A stretch of 64,000 nt of DNA. It comes from Cryoendolithus antarcticus (lineage: Eukaryota; Ascomycota; Dothideomycetes; Cladosporiales; Cladosporiaceae). Each line of letters starts with the position of its first letter. Position 1 is the first letter of the stretch. The stretch spans positions 1 to 64,000 of the forward strand of contig NAJO01000003.1 in NCBI GenBank assembly GCA_002077065.1. Reading direction: 5' to 3'. Below are positions 32,330-44,490 of this stretch, piece after piece. The notes below the pieces were generated by a model that saw nothing but the letters and a program-made list of their open reading frames with translations, made no database searches and had not been told where the DNA came from. The position numbers and the translations under genes were made by a program.

Positions 32330-34839
32330 TCACAGTCTTTTTCCCTTTGCGCTCGACAATGTATCACTCCAAGGTTTACTGACTGGCAGAATTTTACGGT
32401 CCCACGTGATGACGCGACGCCGGTCAGGCGCGGTGGACTCGGCGCACCGCCACAGATGTGTTGTTGTTATAGCAGCGTCGACGTGCTGCTATCATGCGTA
32501 TGGGAGTGTGCGGGTGTCGATGAAGTATATGTGGTACGTGCGTGATTATCGGTGTCTTGATGAAGGACAACAACACTTCACACACTTTGCGCTCAGTCAG
32601 CCAACGTTCTTGTCTCGTCGCAAGTGCACTTTCGCCTTGCGTTTGCCAGCACTCTCATCAGGCTCTCTCAAGTTGGCTCTGGTGTCCACAGAGGCCTCGT
32701 ATAACGCAGAGTCAACTCGAGGGGGCCGTGGGAGAGTCTGGCAGTCGCATACCGCGCGTCCATCGTGCCTTCCAAGGGAATGACCATCTCACGTACCTTC
32801 CTCAATCCGTTCTCAACGCGACCCAGTCCAAATGTAAATGAGAAGAAGCCCAAGCTGTAGGCCGATGCACCAAAAAGTCGGTCGTGTATGCTGATGCGCG
32901 CTGTGAAGGCGTCCGTGCTGTGTGTTTAAGAGAAGGCCCCTGATCACAGTTGCGCTTGGGGGTCAGTTTCGGGACCGTCCGTCCGGCTCCTTCCTTCTGG
33001 TTTCGACCCAAGAATAGCCCTCTGACCTCCTTTCAGTTTCAAATCGCAACACTCTGATTGCTCGAATGTCACAACCCTTCTGTTGATTACTGTTGTTCGC
33101 CCACGCCGTGATCTGCTGGTAACTCGAAGTACCCTACTACCACGCAGACACGCGCTCTGTACCGTGGTTCGGTACGATCTCGCCGAGTCCGTGTCTCAAA
33201 CGGTACACTTGAGTGCCGGCAGAGAGGATAGCTGGCGTGCTAGACCGCGCTGTAACCAAAGGACAAGCTATGGTGTGCTGCTTCGATGATCGGTAGGACC
33301 CGTTGGATGTGCCGGTGAGAGTCGAATGAGGATCGACGGATGTCGAGTATGCCGAGTCTAGTGATCGTTTACGAGTATTATTCTTTGCTCCGCCAGTGAG
33401 TAGGTTAAAGATGCAGCTGCTCAGTCTGGTTGAGCGATCAATGGAGTTTTCGATTTTTCAATTGCAAGATAACGCGCTCCGTGGCCTGTATTGATCGACG
33501 CAGCGATTCTCCAGAGTTGCTTCGCACGACAAGACCCAAATTACAGCAACACGAAAGAAACGGCAACATGACTGCAGATCCCCTCCGCCCCTTCTATATG
33601 ACTGCCCAGGCGCCACATGTCGTCAATCGAAGCAACCGACTTTTCAAGCATCAGCACATGCAACAGGGCTGTTGCAAACGACACGGTCTCACGTTGTAGG
33701 GCTGAGCGGACGGGCCTTTTGAACGGGCCTCTCAATGGTGGGCGCTGCTGCCCTCGTTCGCAAGCGAAATTGGCATATCCGTCACAAGGCTGCGAACCTG
33801 TTAGCAGCGTCACTTTTCCGTGCTGTAGACGGAGAAGTGGACGCATAACAGCGATGCTTCGGCACGGCCTGGTGGAGATTTCGTGGGTCTCACGTAAAGC
33901 GCATGGACCTATAGCTGTTTCGAAGTAATGCTAAGCCGTACTGCAATCAAGTGATCTCGATATCGGATCAACCACGTCCGTTACATCTACGTGTAGGCGA
34001 TGCCGTCTGTAAGGTAGAATCGATCTGCTCTCCATATCCAGTCTTGCCAGTTATCATCATTTGCGTTGATCGAGGGCACACATTTCCTCGTACCTTCCCT
34101 ACGCGATGCTGGCGATTTCGAGCGTCCGTCCCCATCACGATCATCGTCACCCTTGCAGAACGCACAGATTTGTATCTGCCTAGAGAACAATCTTCGAAGC
34201 ACGCTAGAACACGGCACACAGCCCTCGACAACGGCGATCAGCCCTCTCCGATGTCTACCTGAACACGCTCGGGCGCTGCTCGCGCGCATCAAACCGCTGT
34301 GTTTCACGCGAGTGGATCTACACGCACCGCATGCCGGCGCTATCATGGAGATGATCTCGGTTCGACCGTTTGACCATGACGTTGCACGCATTGGTATGAG
34401 TAAGGTAGGCTCGTCTTCAGACCGGAAGTGTGCTTGGCCCCGAACGACTCGCTTTATGAAGCACCTGATCCGACCATGATGCGGAGGACCATCTCGATGC
34501 GTTGACACGACGGCCCTCGCCGAGTCGTCGAGTAAGGATCGTCTAAGCTGCTACCACGGCGGTGTCCGCTCGAGGGCGTTGCGTGCAGAGACCAATCAGG
34601 CAGGCGGCCATGCAGTGCCAATGAGTTCTGGACAAATTATGTCGACCGTGCTGTCAGTGTGAGCAGGTGCATGAGAACGCTCGACGATGTTCGACTACAA
34701 GCGAACGCTCGCAGTCAGCACACCCAGCGATCGATTCATAGTCAAAGCACAGGGTCTCTGCAATGGTCCATGTGTTGTACAGCTTTGCTCAGCCCCTAAA
34801 TTTTGCGCTCAATTACCCATGTCATCACCGTCTCATCCC
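32330..34839. promoter_or_regulatory. 2.5-kb intergenic region upstream of the C2H2 gene
   Basis: No supported gene. Long upstream regions are common for fungal regulators, so part of this may be promoter and 5' leader of the C2H2 gene. Overlapping frames on both strands at 33987-34508 (minus, 173 codons) and 34066-34479 (plus, 137 codons) look compositionally random. Confidence 0.35.
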
Positions 34840-35655
34840 TCACTTGTACCTCCCCTCCACCGCCTTCCAGTTCACCACATGCCAAATCGCCCCAAAATAC
34901 TCCGCTTTCCGATTCTGGTACTGCAAATAATACGCATGCTCCCACGCATCAATGCCCAACAGTGGCCTGAATTGCCCCACCACCGCGTCCTGATTCGCGT
35001 ACGTCTTGATCCCGATCGCGCCTGTCTGCGTATCTTGTACTAGCCAAGCCCAGCCCGAGCCTTGGATCCCCGCGAGCGCGGTATTGAAGGTGGTTTTGAA
35101 GGATTCGAGGGAGCCGAAGGAGGAGTCTATGGCTTTTGCGAGGGCGCCAGACGGGGGTATGCCGCCGCCGGAGGAGGTGGGGACGAGGTTCTCCCAGAAG
35201 AGGGAGTGGTTTGTGTGGCCGCCTTGGTGATGTTAGCTATACTGGCAAGTAGAGACTGTGCTCCGAGGTTGCTGGGCGGACGTACCTCCGTGGAAATTGA
35301 TCAGAGGTTGCGTGGCTAGCTGTGTTGTGATATCTCCCTTATGCTGCGCTTCTTGGAGCTTCTCAATCGCCGTGTTGTAGCTGTTCACGTAGGTCTGGTG
35401 GTGTTTGGAGTGGTGGAGCTCCATGATCTGGCCGCTGATCGCCGGCTCGAGGGCGCCATAATCGTCTGACCCTAGCTATCAGTCTCACAGGAAATTAAGG
35501 TAGAAGGTATACAGCGTCTCACATGGCAGATCCGGTAGCGTTGCCTTTCCGCGGACAAATGTGGTGCTGAGGGTAGCAGCTCGAGGAACAGCGGAAGGCG
35601 TGGAAGCGCGCACAGCGCTGCGAAGGGCACTCGTGCGGAGAAGTGTGGAAGCCAT
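34840..35655 (-). CDS. sod2: mitochondrial manganese superoxide dismutase
   Basis: Converts superoxide to peroxide and oxygen in the mitochondrial matrix. Exons on the minus strand are 35655-35523, 35465-35286 and 35222-34840 (introns 57 and 63 nt), giving 231 aa. Residues 1-37 are a Ser/Arg/Thr-rich presequence ([18 protein letters not shown]). The mature part starts near LPDLPYDYGALEP, with the second Tyr-encoding codon formed at the first splice. Metal ligands by family alignment are the first His of LHHSKHH (residue 62), the His of GGGHTNHS, and the Asp and His of DAWEHAYY. The Gly-rich segment is completed by splice 2. Length and motifs are standard for Fe/Mn-SOD of the Mn type. Confidence 0.96.
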
Positions 35656-36262
35656 GGTATGGGACGGAGAGTTGCTCGTTACTGTAAGTTTAGGTATGCC
35701 GTGAGTCTGCAAATCACCTTGAGAGAGTCTCTCGTGATGGTTTCCACATATATGAAGCACTTCGATCATTGGAGCTCGGCCCCGGCAGCGGACGGCATAT
35801 CGGAGCACGGAATATGATTATCACAACGATGACAGAGCAGAGGCATTCGACGGCATACGGTTGTAACGGAGCGGATAGATCAGTCGAGATCCGTTTAGAC
35901 CTAAGCAGCAGGCGACCTTGTAAGCGCACTACCTTGCGTTCCTGCAACCATCGCAGAGTCCAGATCATCTTGCTCTTGCCCAGCAATCAAACCATGGTGC
36001 GGAGCAGACCACCTCTAGCAGCTGAGGGCAGCGGCGACTGAGTACGTGGGACCACAGCTCACAGGAGTACAAGAGATAGAGTCGTACCGTATGAGCGAGA
36101 CGTGCACATGGTACAAATGTGTTCAGATTGATGACTATACAGTGCGAATTTACTCTGGGGTAGACCAAGCTTGGGTCAGAATCGACAGCACTCGTACAGT
36201 CTTCTGCTGGTGGGCGAGCTAGTCGTGTTTGGTGTCAAGACCAGGAGGTGACGGACCGTAGT
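35656..36262. other. intergenic region between SOD2 and QCR6
   Basis: SOD2 promoter side and QCR6 downstream side. No gene or distinctive motif seen. Confidence 0.5.
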
Positions 36263-37184
36263 CTACTTGAGCTGTCGGAAGAGCTTGGGTGCAGCGCAGG
36301 CGCTTGCGCAGTGCATCATGTGGAAGACTGGATGTGCGAGTCAGATCGAGATTCAACTTCCTGAGACATGGAATCGCGCGGACTGCAATTCGTGAGAGGA
36401 GCTTACATTCTTCTACGCAGTCCTCTTCGGCCTTGCCGTGCTCCTCCTGCTGCTGCTGGACGCGCTCGGCGCACTCGTCGTAGTGGTGCTTGAGGGGTGC
36501 ACATTGCGAAGTACGCAAGCAGTCTGTGATAAGTCAGTATGTGTGCGAGTATGATCGGACGTCCAGCCGTTGCCGCGACTGGCACGACATGAGCTCAAGA
36601 CGAGCGATCTGACGGGTTGGTCGCAAGGCCTTGAACGTTGCCACGCGCGTGAGAATTTGGAAGAACTCACCCTCCTCAAGCTTAGCCTTAGGATCAACCG
36701 GCTCATCATCCTCATCCTCCTCCTCCTCCTCCCCCTCCGCCTCCGGCTCATCATCCCTACCAGCCTCCTCCTCCTCCCCACCACCATCCCCACCAAGCCC
36801 AGTCTGCTTCACACTCCCCCCATGAGGCCCACTAGCATCCTTTCCCTTCTGCCCACTGCTCGCGCCCCCCTCACCAGGCACATGTCCCTTCTCGCCCTCC
36901 CCAGCAGTTCTACTCTTGGCCTTATCCGCGGTCTCAGCATTTGCGTCCTTCTCGTCGTCACTCTCCTCATCCGTCCCAGAATGAGCTAGCGAATCACTCG
37001 CACCACCTTTCACACCCGCGCCGCGGTCATGTTGCGCTGTGCCGACGCCGCCGGAGTTGACATCGGTGCCGCGGGATTGCTCGCCGCTGGTGTCTTCTGG
37101 GCCGGCGTTCTGACGCTCTTCGGCTTCCGCCGGCTGAAACGTGGCGGAGGTGTAGAGGTCGGAGAGGTAGTCGAAGAGGCCCAT
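36263..37184 (-). CDS. qcr6: cytochrome bc1 complex subunit 6 (QCR6, acidic hinge protein)
   Basis: The hinge subunit of respiratory complex III helps cytochrome c dock on cytochrome c1, in the intermembrane space. Exons on the minus strand: 37184-36671, 36523-36407 and 36327-36263. Introns are 147 and 79 nt, and the protein is 231 aa. The C-terminal 75 residues are the UCR hinge domain with conserved cysteines (LRTSQCAPLKHHYDECAERV, EEDCVEEFHMMHCASACAAPKLF), whose joins are created by both splices. Ahead of it lies a very long acidic Glu/Asp/Gly-rich stretch (about 45-165), so the protein is clearly longer than the yeast protein. The N-terminus MGLFDYLSDLYTSATFQP is amphipathic. Confidence 0.92.
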
Positions 37185-37462
37185 CGTGGCGGTCTACGAT
37201 TGGGGTTGGTTATTAGTGAGAGATGATAGATGATGGGGTTGTTGGCATTGGCATGAGCTGCAGGAGATCGGAGCTGGCTGGATTTGTCGGGAAAAGCCGC
37301 GTGAGGTGGCCAATGCTTCGTGCACCAATGGTCAATTGACCGAGAGATGCAGTTCAGCATTGCTTCATTGTGAGACCACTGCAGGTACGTGGGCGTCTCG
37401 AGGGGCCCATTTCGCAGCTACTACTCTGATGACGGTCATGTCTACCCGCTATACAGCACTAT

Positions 37463-39362
37463 CTACCGTTTCTCACCCATCATCTCGTCACTCCCCGAAC
37501 CTCCCTCAGACCCAACCTCCTCGACCCCATTGACAAACTCCACGTTAACACGAGGGCCTACAAACCATTTCCGCGCACTTACTCCATACCATGTCATAGC
37601 TAACAGCATCGGACCTCCGTATATGAGTGCAGTCCAATTCATGGTAAGTGGAGTGAGATCGATGCCCTTCACCGCTGGGAAGCAAAGGGCTGGGATGATG
37701 ATGAGCAGCCAGAGGCAGGCGATGGCATTGATAGATCGGGACCATCTGCCTAGATTCCATGGGCCTGTAGACGTTTGTTAGTCGCTGAGAGTCTTATGAG
37801 TAGTGCCCAACGATGCTCACCTGGCTTGAACCTGCCGTTGTCGAAGAACAACTTCAATGCCACTGGTGTGGTGAACGAAACGTACTGCGCAATCGCGCCA
37901 ATACTGAACACCGCTCCGATCGCGACTGGGGAAGCGAACATAAGCAGCCCGAGCAACGCAGCGACGGTCAATACGCCCCACGTGGCGAACACAGGTGTCT
38001 TCGTCCTCTTGTCAACATGACTCCACCACCTACTTCCAGGCAGTGCGCCATCTCGACTGAACGCAAACACGACTCGACTCGCGGTGATGGTGCAGCCTTG
38101 TCCGACGAAGAATTGAGCGACAATGTTGAGCGCGAACATCGCTAGGCCAGCGCGCTGACCGAGGACTTGCAGGCAGAGGCTACCGAATGGCTGGCCGTAA
38201 TTGCCCGCTACTACGTCTGTAATGTTTGTGACTGTGTAGGCGATCACGAGTACGATTGGCCAACCAAGAAGTAAGCCACTGACCGAGGTCATGACGATGG
38301 CTCGGGGAGAGGCGACGTTCGCGTTGCTGCACTCTTCGCTCAAATGGAAGGGCGCATCGTAGCCGCTCATCGTCCAGATGGTGGTCAAAAAGCCTGCTTC
38401 GATGTCAGTCCTGTGTATGCGGCTGCTGTATCGTCCTAGGAATTTCTCACCCATGATTGTAGCCCACCCGATAGGCCACTCAGTCCCGTTCTCGAACGTC
38501 GTCCACGTGGCATGCGTCTCGGCCGTCTTCGGTGAGTTAATACTTCCAACAGGGAACCAGATCAAAAAGATGAAGATAATGATCAAGTTCCAGATCGTTC
38601 CGATCTTACTCACCCACCCGATGAACCGCGTACTCTGCATCGTCACAATTCCCTGCATTATCAGCAGCGCGAGCAAAGTCAAGTAGATATGCCATGTCTG
38701 CGGCGTATAGTTGGGGTAGGTGATCTGCCCGCACGTAATCAACATCGCCGCCAATGCGTAGTTGACAGAGCAAGGGCCGGTGGCGAAACCGCAGAAATTC
38801 GACCAGCCGACGAACCAACTGAAGAAAGGACCCCACCCAGGAGGCGCCATGACTTGGGCGCAGTAGTATAGCCCACCGGCAGTGGGAATTGAAGAGCAGA
38901 GCTCGGCCATGCTGAAGGCTGTGGACTGGATAAAGAGAGCAGCGATTAGGTAGCCCCAGATCAAGCCGCCAGTGCCAGAGTAGCCTAGACCATAGCCAAG
39001 GGTGGAAGCAATGGAGGGCAGGAGGCCAAGGACGCTGAAGGAGACAGAGAACGATTCGAAGAGGGTGAAATCGCTGCATGGGATTAGTGGGAAGTGCTGA
39101 ATGGCTGGTTGCAAAAAGGACAAACCGTTTGAACTCTTGCTTGTAGCCCAAGGCACCTGTGAAGCTGTTAGCCCTGTATCGATGTCAACGTTGCGATGTC
39201 GTGGAAGATCGTACCCAATGCCTGGTCGTCCAGCGTGCCATCTTCGACCACAATGGCGAGCTCGCGACCTTTGGTCATCACAGACGTGACGTGTAAGGCA
39301 TCGGGGCGCACGACTTTAGAACTCCTCCGTCGCTCTTCGGCTGAAGCCATGTCTGCAACCAT
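37463..39362 (-). CDS. APC-family permease, choline/GABA (Hnm1/UGA4-like) type
   Basis: Plasma-membrane transporter of 558 aa from five minus-strand exons: 39362-39215, 39156-39126 (31 nt), 39073-38451, 38393-37821 and 37764-37463. Introns are 58, 52, 57 and 56 nt. The small second exon restores DQALGALGYKQEFKRDFTLFESFSVSFSVLG, the characteristic opening of this subfamily (given here as a joined region, residues ~45-75). About twelve helices follow, with SEECSNA and FAFSRDGALPG, family hallmarks of the Hnm1/Uga4 group. The 57-nt third intron has no stop codon and is a multiple of three; GTGAGA, ACTGAC and CGAAGCAG mark it, and removal joins ATIMG to FLTTIW. Substrate (choline, GABA or another small nitrogen compound) is not decidable here. 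A second ATG lies at 39350. Confidence 0.9.
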
Positions 39363-40448
39363 TGCTGCAGCGAGATCGACAATGTTGCGGGCACAGAAGG
39401 CTGTGATGAACTTCGCTGAGAGACTGAACGGCCTACCTTATTATATCCAACCTCAGCTGCCCGAAACGGCTGGCAGTCGTACATATACATGGCTAGTACG
39501 TGTACAGCATACTTTAGACCCGGCGATCCTTATCGCGGGGGGCGAAAGTATTGCATTTCTACACCGCAGTGTTGCAACAGTGACAGTCTCCCGTGCGACC
39601 TAGAACGCCCACTCGCTTGTTCAGTGCCGAGACGAGGAGTGATTGGGCGATCTTGTCGCGGTGATACAGCCAAGAGATAAGGCTTCATTGAGCTGCAGGC
39701 TCTTGGGCGGGGTCGTCTGCAGCTGGCCACGAGGTGAGGTGCCCGGCATCGCGGTATGTGGCGGTCTCGCGAATGCGACTTGTCCATTCAAGAGATGTGT
39801 TCCATCCTTGAGCGGTGCAGTATTCAACAGGCACCTGCAGGGACTCGGTCACGACATTGAGATTTGGCAAGCATGCGGTCTTTTCCGTAGTAAGCTGTCC
39901 GTACTTTGCATGCATCGTGCTTGCCAGCGGAAGATCCTGGAGAATGGCGCGACGTGAATGCTCACATGTAGATCCTCATAGAAGTGGCGGAAGAAGCATG
40001 CGAGGTTGATACTGGCGTCTTGTAACGCTCCCGACTAATATATCGCGCATTGTGGCCTCCTCTACGAAGCTATACTCACCTGTCAGCCTTATTCGGCTCT
40101 CATTCCGCTGCACCGGCCCTCGGCGGTTCGACTTTGTCATCTAGACCCCACTAGCTTTCTAGAATGGACTTCCGTCATAGTCGTGAATGCTTGCGCGAAG
40201 ATGTCCGTATATCGTTGTCAAACCGCGAGGCAAGTGGAAGCCCCGGTGCTATTTGACCCAGGACCTCGTAATTCAGAAAGAGATTGCTCGGGATCTGGCT
40301 TAGACAACATTTCCATCGAAGTCCTCCGGAGCCGATCCCAGAGCCGAGGAAGTCACTCCAGACGAGCAAAATATCGATGATAGTTGAGCGACCTTTTGCT
40401 AGACCGACTGTTACAAGCAATTCGGTAGTCAAGGGCAGTAGCAATATC
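39363..40448. promoter_or_regulatory. divergent upstream region between the permease and RIB3
   Basis: About 1.1 kb between divergent starts with no supported gene. Short frames on both strands look random. Confidence 0.45.
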
Positions 40449-41195
40449 ATGGCGCAGCCGAACGGCGTGCCCCATTTCGATACGATTGAGGATGCAATAG
40501 ACTCATTCGGTAAATTAAGAGAACGTGGATCGCGGGCTGTATAAATGGTACTGACAAGTCCGACAGCTGCCGGGAAATTCATCATCGTTCTAGATAACGA
40601 AGACCGCGAGAACGAAGGCGATCTTATCATTGCCGCTTCAGCACTCACACCCGCCAAAGCTGCTTTCCTTGTCCGGCATACCTCCGGCTATGTCTGCGCG
40701 CCATTGACGCCTGCACGGGCAGCGGAGCTCGAGCTACCGCAGATGGTGACTTCGAATGAGGATCCGAATCGGACAGCGTACACGATCACTGTTGATGCAG
40801 CAGAGGGTGTGACCACCGGCATATCTGCTAAGGACCGGAGCTTAACTTGCAGGTTACTTGCAGACCGAAGCGCAACGAAAGCTAGCTTTCGGAGACCAGG
40901 ACACGTCGTGCCTCTTCAAGCGCGGGAAGGTGGAGTGAGAGTACGAGCTGGACATACCGAGGCGGCTGTGGAGTTCTGTCAACTGGCTGGGATGGAGCCT
41001 GTGGGCGTGATCGCGGAGCTTGTAGAAGAGGGAGAGGTATTGGAAGGCAAGGGTGAGCTGGGTGGGGAGATTGGAATGATGAGAAGAGACTCGTGTTTGA
41101 GATTTGCGAGGCGGTATGGGCTGTGTTGTGTGAGCATAGATGGACTTGTGAAGTATCTCGATGGAGGCGGGAAGGGAAAGGGGAAGTCTTCGTGA
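40449..41195 (+). CDS. rib3: 3,4-dihydroxy-2-butanone 4-phosphate synthase (riboflavin synthesis)
   Basis: Makes the four-carbon precursor of riboflavin from ribulose 5-phosphate. Two exons, 40449-40509 and 40567-41195, with a 57-nt intron (GTAAAT donor, CTGAC branch, CCGACAG acceptor), give 229 aa. The splice joins DAIDSF to AAGKFIIVLDNEDRENEGD, the substrate- and Mg-binding signature with its acidic residues. The second signature is RPGHVVPLQAREGGVRVRAG followed by HTEAAVEFCQLAG. Length matches fungal monofunctional RibB-type enzymes. Without the intron the frame would begin at an internal ATG (40545) and lack the conserved N-terminal helix, so the spliced model is preferred. Confidence 0.94.
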
Positions 41196-41539
41196 AGCGA
41201 TGAGCCGCAATGAACTAATTCCCCAGCATCTCGAACGCCTCATGCGGTTCCTTCATCGCGCTTCGACGTTTGATGGGTTTTTTGATTCCATATCAAGCTT
41301 TTGGAATGCATACAGTGAAGGCGAATTGTACTGATACCCTGTCAGTGAGTGATGGGAATGTAGTGATGCTTCAGCTATGAACATGCTTCTAGGAAGAAAC
41401 ACTTACTCGCTCATTATATCTTAGACACTTAATACGATTGACAACTTACTGGAGCTAGACGATCTCTACTTACACTCCACAGCCGTATTAGGCGGTGATA
41501 TATCACGTACCAAACACGGACATATCAGACAACAACCCA
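41196..41539. other. intergenic region downstream of RIB3
   Basis: No gene seen. This is the left boundary of the F-box-like relic array. Confidence 0.4.
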
Positions 41540-42081
41540 CCTCAAAGCGCGCATCCACGACGACGAATGGGATTCTGGGAACGGCCCCATGACGGCCATC
41601 ATCCTGATCCTTGGCTCGGCTACATATCTGACTGAGCTCGACCTTTACGTCGACAAGCTCCCTTTTGAGGAGTCTGTGGAGCTAGCAAATCAGACCCTGG
41701 TGTCCTGCCGGTCGTCCTCACTGCGAAAGCTGCAAGTCAATCACACCTCGGTCAGCATTCACATAATAAGGCATCTGATTCACGGCAATGTGGGTACACT
41801 CAAGAGCTTTGAAAGTCTGTGGCGTGGCTCTCACAGCCGGGGGTTCATGGCGGCAGGTATATCATAATCTTGCTGCATTGCCCCAGCTCGGTCACGTGGA
41901 CTGTAGCCTGCTGCTCACGATGCGAGAAGAGGAATGCTTCCCTCTCCTTCACGAGGACGATGAATGGTGCGATGAGTATGGGCGATTCTGTGCTCGCCTC
42001 GAAGGTCGAGATGATGTTGTCAGTGGTCTAGCGGCGCTCGCTTTGCGGCTGTATGGTGTTTCTGATCAGGAGTATCGTTGA
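41540..42081 (+). pseudogene. F-box-family relic 1 (C-terminal fragment, frameshifted)
   Basis: Two overlapping frames encode adjoining parts of one protein. 41540-41867 gives LTELDLYVDKLPFEESVELA ... IRHLIHGNVGTLKSFE. A +1 shift near 41815 continues as ALTAGGSWRQVYHNLAALPQ ... RFCARLEGRDDVVSGLAAL to the stop at 42081. Both parts align with relic 2 (42571-43825) and the intact gene (44491-45699): the NVGTLKSF block matches NMGTLRLV, and LEGRDDVVSGLAAL matches LEDRGCVIKDLQAL and LTDRAAVVHGLEVL. The F-box end is missing. Alternative: a misread intron at the shift, but no consensus sites are present. Confidence 0.6.
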
Positions 42082-42570
42082 CGCGTTGACTCGAAGCGAG
42101 AAGCACGAATACTGGGCTGCGATCGAGGAGAGGGTGAAATGGCTGTGTGATCTCGACGGACGAGTCTACAGTTGAAATTCTGATGGGGGAAGGACCTGGT
42201 CAATTGGAATTATCATGCACAGCTTCGGCTGGTAAGGTACGATACCTTATGCACTGCATGGCCCACAGGCGCGTTGTCCCAGACTTATTATGAGCTCAGA
42301 CATTCAGCAACAGCCATTTCGAAACGACCGGCCGTGTTTGCGTATCACTATCAAGTATCAAGATCATGACGAGAAAGCCAATAGCGATTGGCCGCGATGT
42401 CAGTAAATCTGCTGACCAACGTCCGAAAGAGCGCACCGTGTCTTGTTCAGCGCGCATTGCAGGTAACTCCAGCACTACGGCACACTAACATGAGTTCTGC
42501 TCACTGCAACTTACTGTCTCTCTTTTACACAATACCCGCGCCACTGACATAGAGTGTAGCAAGAGCACAT
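42082..42570. other. spacer between F-box-family relics 1 and 2
   Basis: No gene seen. The spacer is moderately AT-richer than the flanking coding sequence. Confidence 0.35.
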
Positions 42571-43825
42571 GTGACGCCCATGACTTCATGGGCCATGGAA
42601 TTCGATCCGATCCCCCAATGTGGCAGTATCGCCGCCGAACAGACGACCAGTATCATAGCCCACGTACCGATGGAGATCTGGAATCTCATCTGCGACTTCA
42701 TTATCACTGCGACAATCCGCCAGCTCCGAGAGAGTTGCAAGATGCTGTACTGGGCCTCTCAGCCAAACTTCCGCCAAAGATGTCTACATCATCTCTACTA
42801 CTGTCCAGTGTTCTAATCAGAGCTTCAGCGACTGAAGTTCGCATTAGCTCAGCCTCACTTTAGGAAACAAACTCGTGCATCTACCTCACAGACCGTCGTC
42901 ACTTCATGGCCGGCCTTCATCGTAACCTGCCATTTGTACACCGCAAAGGACGCACTTTGAACGGCCCAAGGGACGCTTGCAACGATCTGCGAGACACAGC
43001 TCATGTCGATCACGAACCGGCTGTCGAGCCAAGACATTGGAAGGCAAGATTGACCACTGTGTTAAGATCTGCGCTGAAGGAGAAGATCGAGATCAATCTG
43101 TGGTCTCAGTGTGAGTTACATTACACTAATGCTCACCCACATGAATTCAGCAATCTCATCGACTTCTCCAAGCAATCAAGTATCCGTTGCAATCGCTCCG
43201 GCTGTATGGGCCTAGTGTATTGCGACCGAGATACGAGAATCGTTATCTAGTGGGCAATGCGCTGGCATCGTTGAAATGTTTGAGCGCAAAATTCTCGCTG
43301 TCAAGGGCGACCTCTGGCGGCAAGGTGCGCTTAGTCAATAACATCCTCGCTGCAACAAGAGACTTGCGCCATCTAGTTCTGGAGACTAGCTCCATCTCGC
43401 GCGGCTCAGCATCTTTGCGACTGATGGACAAGCTGCTTTCTTCCTGCTGCTCCGCATCCCTCTTGAAGCTGCAGCTGGCTGTCGCCTCTTGCGGCGACGA
43501 CGTCTTATTGCGTCTACTAATTTCAAATATGGGAACCCTGCGACTGGTCGATCTGTACAGAGTGATCGTACGTGGCTCAGGAACCTGGCTGCGAGTCATT
43601 GATGTCTTGCACGGGATGAACCAGCTGTAGATGCTGCGTTGCAAAATGGTGTACGGGATTGATGAGTCGACGCTTTTTGAGCGGTGTCTTTTGTGCCACC
43701 GTCAGCCTTCTTGGTGTGATGACAAAGGTCATTTCATTGTTGCCCTCGAGGATCGGGGGTGCGTGATCAAAGATCTGCAAGCTCTTGCTGCCCAGCCGCC
43801 ATGTCTTTCGAATCGAGAACGTTGA
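42571..43825 (+). pseudogene. F-box-family relic 2 (two internal stops, one frame change)
   Basis: An F-box-like opening (HVPMEIWNLICDFI, then IRQLRESCKMLYWASQPNF) runs from 42571 to a TAA at 42814-42816. The same frame continues past the stop as LQRLKFALAQPHFRKQ, which corresponds to WHRLAYTLAQRHLLDQ in the intact copy at 44491. After a frame change the C-terminal half is readable at 43187-43627 (LRHLVLETSSI, LLKLQLAVASCGDDVLLRLL) and crosses a TAG at 43628-43630 into LRCKMVYGIDES and LEDRGCVIKDLQAL. Colinearity with the intact copy throughout shows this is a decayed paralogue and not a gene with introns. Confidence 0.7.
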
Positions 43826-44490
43826 GGCTTACTGCCAGCCAACGGCCATGGTACTATTGATCGACCGATGGTAACAACACGCTGCTGTTTGTGCCGAAGC
43901 GCCTAAGTAGTAGGTATGCCGTTGAGTTTGCCGTCCGTGGACCAACGCAACCTGGCAACCTCGCCTTTGTACCGAGCATGAAACAGCTAGTTTACTTGCC
44001 AAGCTTTGAGACAGACCCGAGCGCAAGTCAGGCTCGGTATGAGATGTCGTGTGTGGATCGAGGTGGGAGTGGCAGAGCGAGTCGGCAACCAGGTCTCTGA
44101 GGGCGTAGGCGCTGAGCGCAAGCTCATAGGAGAAGCGTCCTCCGTCCCCAAATGCTGTAACATTCTGAGTGACTCCAGAGTCTGTCACTCGCTGTTGAGA
44201 CGCGACCAAATGACAAGCGGAAGCGTAGGGAGAACATCGGGAGTAAGCCGGCCGCTGGGTCGCCCTTTCCGCCTCGTTGACTCTACGCCACTCAACATAC
44301 CATGCTTCACTTGTCCGCGACACTTGCAACCCACCACGTCACTTCGCTTTGTCAGGCGTATGCAACATCGTCACCCAGCGCTCTACGCTTCCTCAATTGC
44401 CACACTGACTTGACTTCTCCTGTCATGCGCTGCATGGACGCGGACACACATACCAATGGGGCTGGCATGTAAAGTCCTTCGATCCAGTAC
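43826..44490. other. spacer between relic 2 and the intact F-box-like gene
   Basis: No supported gene. The last part is the presumed promoter of the gene starting at 44491. Confidence 0.4.

Noticed and set aside
33987..34508. 173-codon minus-strand frame in the 2.5-kb intergenic region, with a plus-strand frame opposite it
   Set aside because: Both strands are open over the same bases, with no domain-like pattern or splice support; composition looks random.
40545..40566. Unspliced RIB3 start at the ATG at 40545
   Set aside because: It lies inside a consensus 57-nt intron. The spliced start at 40449 restores the conserved N-terminal helix and phase.
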